Shown here one piece after another: positions 1 through 5,084 of a stretch of 5,489 bases of DNA. Each line of letters starts with the position of its first letter. The first letter of the stretch is position 1. The notes beneath the pieces were generated by a model. The model saw nothing but the letters and a program-made list of their open reading frames with translations. It was not told where the DNA came from and did no database searches. This stretch comes from Pseudomonadota bacterium (GTDB lineage Bacteria > Bdellovibrionota > UBA1018 > CAIMNF01): contig JAIXVT010000186.1 of the NCBI GenBank assembly GCA_027482725.1, positions 1 to 5,489 on the forward strand. The letters are read 5' to 3'. The translations under genes were made by a program, and so were the position numbers.

Positions 1-287
1 CCCAAAGCGGTGATCTCGAATCCCACTTTGGAGCGCTGATCTAGCCTGACTTTACCGGACACGGTTACCGCAGATTCTTGGGTGAGTGTTTCAAAGGATT
101 CAAAGCTTTCGTCACTGCATTCCCCTTTAACAAACACACATTGCACAATGCCTGATCCATCGCGCAGCTGGAGGAATTTGATTTTTCCACTGGAGCGCTT
201 GGCTTGAACCCAGCCTTCTAATTGGATTTCTTTTTCCGCGTACGTACTGAGGGATCGTGCGATTTGGGCAATGCGTGTGTGTTTCAT
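1..287 (-). CDS. asnS: Asparaginyl-tRNA synthetase, N-terminal part (runs off the window)
   Basis: This is the first 95 codons of a class II aminoacyl-tRNA synthetase that charges tRNA-Asn with asparagine in the cytoplasm. Only the N-terminal OB-fold anticodon-binding domain is in the window; the catalytic domain lies beyond base 1. The reading begins MKHTRIAQIARSL and contains GWVQAKRSSGKIKFLQLRDG at about residues 25-44, then a second strand region ending DQRSKVGFEI. From memory, the order IA..., GW...RRS.GKI.FL.LRDG.G, then a D.R...GFE segment matches the Thermus-like bacterial AsnRS type better than AspRS or LysRS. The ATG at 287 is the only nearby start in frame and is preceded by only a weak purine patch (AGAG). 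It lies 20 nt after the pepA stop, so co-transcription with pepA is likely. With no catalytic domain visible, AspRS of a related type cannot be fully excluded. Confidence 0.88.
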   Translation of the reverse strand, partial: MKHTRIAQIARSLSTYAEKEIQLEGWVQAKRSSGKIKFLQLRDGSGIVQCVFVKGECSDESFESFETLTQESAVTVSGKVRLDQRSKVGFEITAL

Positions 288-307
288 AACGTGATCTCTG
301 AAATAAG

Positions 308-1840
308 CTAAAAACGATTCAAGAATTCCGCAAAGGTTCGAACAAAAATTCCGCTCGCTCCCTTACGGGGGTTGTAGGGATAGATGCCCAAATCATTTGC
401 CGTATTGGCCATATCCACATGAACCCATGGGGTGTTTCCGGGGATGAATTGTTTCATGAAAATTGCGCCACGTATGGTGCCACCAAAGGAATCGTTAGCA
501 GAGTTCATGAAATCTGCGGTCGCTGAGCGCAAGTCTTCGATGTAATCGTCCCAAAGGGGTAATCGCCACAAACGTTCCTCGGTGCTTTCGGATGCTTCGG
601 AGATGGCACGGTAGGCGTCTTCGTCCGTTGCAAAAACTGCGCTCGCAAATTTTCCCAAAGCGATTCCACACGCGCCGGTCAAGGTTGCAGCATCGACGAT
701 TACGTCCGGCTTATAGTCTCCTGCCAGGTCTAAAGCATCAGCTAAGATCAAACGCCCTTCGGCATCCGTGTTGATGATCTCCACGGTTTTGCCGTTGCGC
801 GCTTGAATGATGTTGCCGGGCTGAGTGGCGCGTCCGCTCGGCATGTTTTCGGTAAAGGCCAAAATGGTGATCAAGTGATGGGGTGATCCTCGGCGAGCCG
901 CAAGGAGCGTTGAGCCAAACAACGTCGCTGCTCCGGTCATGTCGTGCTTCATTTCTTCCATGCGCAGGCCCGGCTTTAACGAAATCCCGCCGGAATCAAA
1001 AGTGATCCCTTTTCCAACAAAAGCCACCTTTTTTGCCGATTTTTTTGCTGCTGCCTGGGGTGCGACTTCAAGCACCACAACATAACCTTCGCGGTCAGAT
1101 CCATTGCCTACTGAGAGGTATAAATCCATGCCCTCTTTTTTTTTTTTTTTTTCGTTCAAGAGCTTGCATTTGATGCCATATTTTTTGGCAAGAGTGGAAA
1201 TGGTTTTAGCGTAGTATTCCGGGGTGCCGTGGTTGGATGGCTCGTTGGAAAAATCACGCGTGGTGAAAATACAATCGATCGTAATCAATACATCTTCCAG
1301 AATTCCCGGAAGTTCTTGCGCAAATTTTTTATGATCACAGAGCACCGCTACCGACTTTAAAGCGCGGTCTGCGCCCGGTTTGGATTTGTGCTTGGTAAAC
1401 GTGTAGGACGCTAGGTAAAAGCCCTCTAAAAATGCGCGCAATGCGGATTCGCGGTGGACCTCTCCGACAGCACTGATCAGCGAATCTGCGGAGATCACAA
1501 CGGAGCTGAATTTTTCCGCCGCACATTTTGCATAGGCATGCGCACCGGATTGCCGAGCCTTTTCTGGTGCGAATTGATTCTGAGCTCCCAATCCCACAAC
1601 GACTACAGCGTCACGGTCGGTACGGGAAACATGGACGGTTTTGGCCGCACCCTGAATCACGTCCTCTTTGATTAGCTGAGCCACCATGGGGCCAAACTTT
1701 GTTCCAAACGCTGGCGGGGTGGATTCTGTACCTTTAACCTTTTGACCGTCCTGCGCGGTAAACATCACCAGCGCGCCTTTGGGCGATTTCGGGTTTAGAG
1801 TTAAAGAGATCAGGTCGTGAATAAAGTCCTTTGGTTTCAT
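308..1840 (-). CDS. pepA: Leucyl aminopeptidase, M17 family (PepA)
   Basis: This cytosolic two-metal aminopeptidase removes N-terminal residues, favouring leucine, and normally works as a hexamer. At 510 aa it is close to E. coli PepA (503 aa). The N-terminal alpha/beta domain spans about residues 1-170 and the catalytic domain about 200-510. The active-site set is complete: Lys277 and Asp282 (GKGITFDSGG), Lys289 (SLKPG), Asp300 (MKHDMTGAA), and Asp359, Glu361 and Arg363 in the NTDAEGRL signature. Each sits seven residues beyond its E. coli equivalent. The ATG at 1840 has a good ribosome-binding site (GAAAGGA, 7-nt spacing). The oddity is Lys231-Lys235, encoded by part of an unbroken 17-A run, where relatives have a mixed D/E/K/L stretch before the conserved GM. 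The gene is divergent from lptF and followed by asnS. E. coli PepA also binds DNA (Xer recombination, carAB control); nothing here tests that role. Confidence 0.96.
   Translation of the reverse strand: MKPKDFIHDLISLTLNPKSPKGALVMFTAQDGQKVKGTESTPPAFGTKFGPMVAQLIKEDVIQGAAKTVHVSRTDRDAVVVVGLGAQNQFAPEKARQSGAHAYAKCAAEKFSSVVISADSLISAVGEVHRESALRAFLEGFYLASYTFTKHKSKPGADRALKSVAVLCDHKKFAQELPGILEDVLITIDCIFTTRDFSNEPSNHGTPEYYAKTISTLAKKYGIKCKLLNEKKKKKEGMDLYLSVGNGSDREGYVVVLEVAPQAAAKKSAKKVAFVGKGITFDSGGISLKPGLRMEEMKHDMTGAATLFGSTLLAARRGSPHHLITILAFTENMPSGRATQPGNIIQARNGKTVEIINTDAEGRLILADALDLAGDYKPDVIVDAATLTGACGIALGKFASAVFATDEDAYRAISEASESTEERLWRLPLWDDYIEDLRSATADFMNSANDSFGGTIRGAIFMKQFIPGNTPWVHVDMANTANDLGIYPYNPRKGASGIFVRTFAEFLNRF
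1136..1152 (-). repeat. Homopolymer tract of 17 A (coding strand) inside pepA
   Basis: Seventeen consecutive T on the plus strand read as A17 on the pepA coding strand. They cover the last two bases of a GAA codon plus five AAA codons (Glu230, Lys231-Lys235), followed directly by GAG. The frame is intact as given. Reading the other frames, loss of one A leads to TAG at 1108-1110 and gain of one A leads to TGA at 1095-1097, both within 14 codons. A tract of this length is a plausible site for replication slippage or RNA polymerase slippage, and also for an assembly error. Confidence 0.97.
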
Positions 1841-1847
1841 TAAGGAG

Positions 1848-1854
1848 TCCTTTC
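1848..1854 (-). promoter_or_regulatory. Ribosome-binding site of pepA
   Basis: On the minus strand, GAAAGGA lies 7 nt before the pepA ATG. It is one of the two clear Shine-Dalgarno-like sites in the window and supports the 1840 start. The lipoprotein, rodZ and asnS starts have no comparable site. Confidence 0.75.
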
Positions 1855-1870
1855 GTGATGATGTCGTTGC

Positions 1871-1876
1871 ATTATA
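1871..1876 (-). promoter_or_regulatory. Candidate -10 element for pepA (TATAAT)
   Basis: The minus strand of the 62-bp pepA/lptF gap contains an exact sigma-70 -10 consensus, TATAAT. It would place a transcription start near 1864 and give a leader of about 24 nt before the pepA ATG, with the ribosome-binding site well placed. No convincing TTGACA-like -35 is found 16-18 bp upstream, where CGATTT is the best available, and there is no TGn extension. The element overlaps a -10-like hexamer on the opposite strand. Confidence 0.5.
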
Positions 1877-1878
1877 CT
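1873..1878 (+). promoter_or_regulatory. Candidate -10 element for lptF (TATACT)
   Basis: TATACT differs from the -10 consensus at one position and lies within the pepA/lptF gap, overlapping the opposite-strand TATAAT by four bases. A start about 7 nt downstream (near 1885) would give a leader of only about 18 nt, with the ribosome-binding site at its very 5' end. That is unusually short and lowers confidence. No good -35 is seen; TTTCGT at 1851-1856 with a 16-bp spacer is the best match. Confidence 0.35.
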
Positions 1879-1882
1879 ACTT

Positions 1883-1891
1883 AAGGCGGAG
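1883..1891 (+). promoter_or_regulatory. Ribosome-binding site of lptF
   Basis: AAGGCGGAG lies 11 nt before the ATG at 1903. It is purine-rich and close to a Shine-Dalgarno sequence, though the spacing is slightly long. It supports the 1903 start. Confidence 0.6.
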
Positions 1892-1902
1892 AAAAATCGA
1901 GC

Positions 1903-3030
1903 ATGGTTCGTGGCAATTCAGGACATAGAGTTAGGCGTATCGATCGGTATGTGTTCAAAGAAGTTTTAAGTCCGTTCGTTGGAGGGGTTGCCTTTATTGC
2001 GTTTGTGTTTCTGATGTTTCAAATTTTGCGGCTCGCCGAGTTTTTTATTGTGAATGGTGCGCCGTTAAGTCAGCTCATTCCATTGATGGGCTTTTTATCG
2101 ATGTCGTTTCTCCCCTTGGGGTTGCCCATTGCGTTTCTGACAGGAATTTTGATCGCGTTTGGGAGATTCTCCACGGACAGCGAAATTGTGGCGATGAAGG
2201 CCACGGGAATGAGTTTGCCCCGAATTGCGGCTCCCGTGATGGTGTTGGCCATGGGCGTAGCGATGCTGTCCTTGATGCTCAACTTGGAATGGGTTCCTTA
2301 TGCCGAAACCTCAGCGCGCCGAATCCTGCTAAAAATAGGGAATTCCAAGCTCGCAAGCTCTTTTCAGGAGGGGACGTTTTCCCGGGGGTTGGGATCACTT
2401 TTGATGTTCGCAGAGAAAGTGAATAACAAAACAGGGCGGATGGAGCGGGTTTTCATTTTTGACGAACGCGACGCCAAGCACCCCGTGACGGTGATCGCAA
2501 AAGACGGCGAGATCATTCGCATTCAAGACGGGGAAGATGATGTCTCCGGCTTGGTCATGAACCTTCAAAAGGGGAGCATTCACCAAAGCGAAACAGCAAG
2601 TGATTCGTACAATAAAATCGATTACGAAAACTACCAGATCTACATCGATACCCCTCAAAGCAATTCTGCTTTAACGTACAAACCGAAAATGATGGGGGTC
2701 GGTGCTCTTTTGGAAAAGCGTGATGCGGAGTTGGTGGGAACTCCGGGGTGGCTCGAACTGAATACTGAGTTTTGGAGACGGATTGCAACGGCCTTTGCCC
2801 CGCTGATGTTTGTTTTGTTGGGCATTGGGGTGGGAACCGTGCGAACGCGTGGAGCACGGTTTGGAGTCATGTTGGTTGCCGTGGTGGTGTCTGCGGTTTA
2901 TTGGCAGATGCAGGTTTCGGCGATATGGCTTGGGAACTCCGGACGGTTGTCGGCTCCTTTGGCGTTGCAGCTCCCCAACCTGATCATGGGGGGGCTGGGG
3001 GCTATTTTTTTTAAAAGGGCTTCTTGGTAA
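1903..3030 (+). CDS. lptF: LPS export ABC transporter permease, LptF/LptG (YjgP/YjgQ) family, LptF type
   Basis: This is an inner-membrane permease that, with LptG and the ATPase LptB2, extracts lipopolysaccharide and passes it to the LptC-A-D bridge. Its 375 aa are typical of the family (E. coli LptF about 366). It shows the expected plan: three N-terminal membrane segments (about 23-45, 60-82, 108-128), a periplasmic jellyroll domain of about 160 residues, and three C-terminal segments (about 293-312, 320-341, 352-370). Between TM2 and TM3, the FGRFSTDSEIVAMKATGMS segment (about 86-104) is the cytoplasmic coupling-helix region that contacts LptB. ASSFQEGTFS followed by LLMFAEKV opens the jellyroll in the way of LptF rather than LptG. 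Divergence from pepA, as in E. coli, also favours LptF. No lptG follows; the next gene is convergent. The partner must be elsewhere, or the protein may pair with itself. No strong terminator is seen after the stop. Confidence 0.87.
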   Translation: MVRGNSGHRVRRIDRYVFKEVLSPFVGGVAFIAFVFLMFQILRLAEFFIVNGAPLSQLIPLMGFLSMSFLPLGLPIAFLTGILIAFGRFSTDSEIVAMKATGMSLPRIAAPVMVLAMGVAMLSLMLNLEWVPYAETSARRILLKIGNSKLASSFQEGTFSRGLGSLLMFAEKVNNKTGRMERVFIFDERDAKHPVTVIAKDGEIIRIQDGEDDVSGLVMNLQKGSIHQSETASDSYNKIDYENYQIYIDTPQSNSALTYKPKMMGVGALLEKRDAELVGTPGWLELNTEFWRRIATAFAPLMFVLLGIGVGTVRTRGARFGVMLVAVVVSAVYWQMQVSAIWLGNSGRLSAPLALQLPNLIMGGLGAIFFKRASW

Positions 3031-3119
3031 CCCAAAAACGTCCAAAATCTATCGAAAATGCCGAGAATTTGATGGAGTTTCCAAAAAAGTGTCGAAAATC
3101 CCCTGAAAAATGTGGGTTT

Positions 3120-3128
3120 TGTGGATAA
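3120..3128 (-). promoter_or_regulatory. Perfect DnaA-box sequence (TTATCCACA on the minus strand)
   Basis: The plus strand reads TGTGGATAA, the exact reverse complement of the classic high-affinity DnaA box TTATCCACA. It is the only perfect match I find in the window by eye. It lies in the non-coding gap, in the same orientation as two near-matches 78 and 99 bp away. Binding by DnaA is inferred from sequence alone. Confidence 0.6.
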
Positions 3129-3195
3129 GTCTGCCGTTGGGCGATGAAACAGCGCTTAAAAGGGAAAATAATCCAATGATTTCAAGTATTTGTGC

Positions 3196-3231
3196 TTGGT
3201 GGATAACTTGCGTTTTTTGGTGGATAACTTG
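3196..3231 (-). repeat. 15-bp direct repeat (two copies, 21-bp period) containing DnaA-box-like cores
   Basis: TTGGTGGATAACTTG occurs at 3196-3210 and again, without a mismatch, at 3217-3231. Start-to-start spacing is 21 bp, about two turns of the helix, so both copies face the same side of the DNA. Each contains GGTGGATAA (3198-3206 and 3219-3227), which on the minus strand is TTATCCACC, one base from the DnaA consensus. The identity extends beyond the 9-bp core, which suggests either recent duplication or a binding site longer than a bare DnaA box. Confidence 0.85.
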
Positions 3232-3249
3232 GTCAGTAAAACGAAAACC

Positions 3250-3268
3250 ATCTAAGGTGATCTAAGGT
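3250..3268. repeat. 9-bp tandem repeat beside the rodZ stop codon
   Basis: ATCTAAGGT occurs at 3250-3258 and 3260-3268, a 10-bp period. The second copy shares its last base with the rodZ TAA. It may be a small duplication or part of the same protein-binding region as the DnaA-box-like repeats; no function can be read from it. Confidence 0.7.
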
Positions 3269-4257
3269 TAAGGCATCGGCGTGACTAAGCCCTGGTGATC
3301 TACCTTAAATTGGCGGTGGGGAAGGGCGGAAAACGTACCGCCGGTGCCCAGTTTAAACCGTAACTTCTCGGGTTCGGAAGTTTTGATCCAAAGTCCCTTT
3401 TCGGCTTTAACTGCAAGGTAGCGACCTTTTCGGAGCAGGATAGACGATTTTTCTTGTTGATCGGACTGGTAGTGGATGACCACGTCTTCTAAGGCCTCCA
3501 ATTGGATTTTGGCATGAACTTGGTCAGGCTTAAGGTCATCGCCTTTGTGTAAAGGGTCAGAAGATTCGGGTTTAGGCGGGTTAACGGGTGTTCCCGGCAC
3601 GGTTTGCACCACCGCTGGAGCGACCACCACTTGTGGTGGGGTAGGACCCACGCTCGGTCCCGACCCGACCTGAGGAGGTATCGCCACACTTGGGGAAACG
3701 GGTTTGGTGGGCTGGGGTTTTACGTCGTTAACCTCAGCCGGGCTGGGGTTCCCCTCTTTAAGAGTGGGCGGAGCTTCGATGTCATTTGCACCCACACCCG
3801 TGGGAGTCGTTGTTTCCACGGCCAGTTCTTTATGTTTTTCACCCCGCTTTTTGTTAGCGGGTTTAAAGAAAAACAACACTAAGCCCACAAACACGACGCC
3901 AAGCACCCCGGCGATAATCACTCCCCGTTTGTTTTGCTCATTTTCCCCCGGTTCAAAGGCATAGCCTTCCATACCCTGGGAGCGCGAAGGTCTTTCTTTG
4001 AACTTCGCTTCAAGAAACTCATGAAAATCCAAAAGCATTTGTTGGGAATCCATGCCTAGGGTTTTCGCATAGGTGACCAAAAAACCTCGGGCAAAGGTCC
4101 GTGCCGGTAGATGGGCGTAATCGTCACGCTCAAGGGCATCCAGAATCTTGGTATGAATTTTGGTTTGAGCAGAAATTTGTTCCAGTGAGAAGCCTTGGGA
4201 TTCTCGACTCGATTTCAAAATACTTCCCGGAGAAGAAGGGTTTCCAAATGCGTTCAT
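3268..4257 (-). CDS. rodZ: RodZ-family cell-shape protein (HTH_25, one membrane segment, DUF4115)
   Basis: RodZ links the MreB cytoskeleton to the envelope and helps set rod shape. The 329-aa protein has the full RodZ plan. The cytoplasmic helix-turn-helix domain (about 9-75) includes LKSSRESQGFSLEQISAQT and the family-typical ALERDDYAHLPARTFARGFL, then the AKTLGMD segment. One membrane helix lies at about 112-132, with basic residues (KPANKKRGEKHK) after it. A Pro/Thr/Val-rich periplasmic linker covers about 141-245, and a C-terminal DUF4115 beta-domain about 249-329. In RodZ the HTH domain binds MreB rather than serving mainly as a DNA reader. The ATG at 4257 overlaps the upstream lipoprotein stop as ATGA. 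No Shine-Dalgarno sequence precedes it, so translation is probably coupled to the upstream gene. An XRE-type membrane regulator is the alternative, but the full domain order makes RodZ much more likely. Confidence 0.9.
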   Translation of the reverse strand: MNAFGNPSSPGSILKSSRESQGFSLEQISAQTKIHTKILDALERDDYAHLPARTFARGFLVTYAKTLGMDSQQMLLDFHEFLEAKFKERPSRSQGMEGYAFEPGENEQNKRGVIIAGVLGVVFVGLVLFFFKPANKKRGEKHKELAVETTTPTGVGANDIEAPPTLKEGNPSPAEVNDVKPQPTKPVSPSVAIPPQVGSGPSVGPTPPQVVVAPAVVQTVPGTPVNPPKPESSDPLHKGDDLKPDQVHAKIQLEALEDVVIHYQSDQQEKSSILLRKGRYLAVKAEKGLWIKTSEPEKLRFKLGTGGTFSALPHRQFKVDHQGLVTPMP

Positions 4258-5036
4258 TGGAGTGATTTCAGTTGATGTCGGGCTTGCTCAGCTTCCGATG
4301 AGTGGGGGAACAGGCTTTCGACTTCTTTGAGTTTCAAAATAGCCTCCTGTTTTTGGTTAAGTTTCAATAAGGCGTGGGACAACGATAAATGCGCTTCGAT
4401 TAATTTGGAACAGTTCAGTTTGGTTGCGGATTCGAAATCTTTTTTTGCCAGCTCCCATGCGTTCCCCGTTGCATAGATTTTCCCCCGAAAGTACGCCGCC
4501 AAACAGGACTGGGGAGATGCGCTATCAGCGATTTCGGATAGAATTTTTTTTGCGTCCTGGGGTTTATTCTTTTTCAAATGCAGTTGGCTTAGATTGATCT
4601 TGGATACGTCGGAGTCCGGGTTCTTGAGGTCAAAAGCCGCTTCGGTCAAAAGGCGTTCAGCACGCGTCAGTTGTCCTTGTTCCATCAGCAGTCTACCGAC
4701 CATGTTTTTTACCCCATTGTTTTGGGGCGAATTTTTTAGGGCGATTTCTGCAAATTCAAGCGCGGGGACAGGTTGGTCTTTTTGCGAATAGGCCAAAGCC
4801 TTTAAGTAGTACGGTTCGTAGCGTTTGGGGTCGCGTTCGATAGCCGTATCTGCGTGCGTAAGGGCTTCGGCGATATCGCCTTCAGATAGGGCTTGGGAAG
4901 CTAAATCAATGTAGGTGTCGGCTTGTTTGGAGATCGGGTCGGAACTTGGTGATTTTTTGGACGAACTGCATCCTGTTAACAGTTGAGAGGTAGCCAAAAA
5001 AATACCCACAGCACAGAGCAGGGTTCGGAATTCCAT
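4254..5036 (-). CDS. TPR-repeat lipoprotein, possibly PilF/PilW-like
   Basis: The 260-aa product begins with a lipoprotein signal peptide: hydrophobic residues 5-20, then the lipobox LLTGC with acylated Cys23. The residue after Cys23 is serine, which favours the outer membrane by the E. coli rule. From about residue 38 to the end it is helical tetratricopeptide repeats; the clearest are about 38-71 (ALSEGDIAEALTHADTAIERDP) and 72-105 (YLKALAYSQKDQPVPALEFA). Further repeats lie around 106-139, 170-203 and 212-245. TPR lipoproteins act as scaffolds. PilF/PilW, which helps the type IV pilus secretin assemble, has this architecture and sits just before rodZ in gammaproteobacteria; BamD-like or other roles remain possible. 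The gene follows the methyltransferase by 48 nt and ends in a 4-nt overlap with rodZ. The ATG at 5036 has no clear ribosome-binding site but gives a well-formed signal peptide. Confidence 0.85.
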   Translation of the reverse strand: MEFRTLLCAVGIFLATSQLLTGCSSSKKSPSSDPISKQADTYIDLASQALSEGDIAEALTHADTAIERDPKRYEPYYLKALAYSQKDQPVPALEFAEIALKNSPQNNGVKNMVGRLLMEQGQLTRAERLLTEAAFDLKNPDSDVSKINLSQLHLKKNKPQDAKKILSEIADSASPQSCLAAYFRGKIYATGNAWELAKKDFESATKLNCSKLIEAHLSLSHALLKLNQKQEAILKLKEVESLFPHSSEAEQARHQLKSLQ

Positions 5037-5084
5037 AAAAAAAGTTTCACAAAGCGATCGTGGAGAGTCAACTCGGGAGACGGA

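Larger units (their letters stand above)
3031..3267. other. Convergent intergenic region, AT-rich, with DnaA-box-like repeats
   Basis: These 237 bp lie between the 3' ends of lptF and rodZ. My count gives 93 G/C bases, about 39% GC, against roughly 50% for the genes. No open reading frame of note, tRNA or strong hairpin followed by a T-run is visible. The region holds three co-oriented DnaA-box-like sequences, a 15-bp direct repeat, a 9-bp tandem repeat beside the rodZ stop, and two TCGAAAAT copies 40 bp apart (3052-3059 and 3092-3099). Because both genes end here, these sequences are unlikely to be promoter operators for them. Confidence 0.8.

Noticed and set aside
3022..3035. Possible terminator after lptF (TTGG-TAAC-CCAA followed by A's)
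   Set aside because: The stem is only four base pairs and the following bases are A, not T, on the transcript strand, so it does not qualify as an intrinsic terminator for lptF.
2671..3045. 124-codon minus-strand open frame opposite lptF
   Set aside because: Its composition (rich in His, Pro, Arg, Ser) is typical of a shadow frame; it lies wholly opposite a well-supported membrane protein and has no clear ribosome-binding site.
3183..3198. Inverted repeat CAAG...CTTG in the lptF/rodZ gap
   Set aside because: A four-base-pair stem with an eight-base loop is easily expected by chance, and no T-run follows on either strand.
3031..3267. A small RNA or small protein gene in the convergent gap
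   Set aside because: I see no promoter with a good -10/-35 pair, no strong terminator and no convincing short frame with a ribosome-binding site.
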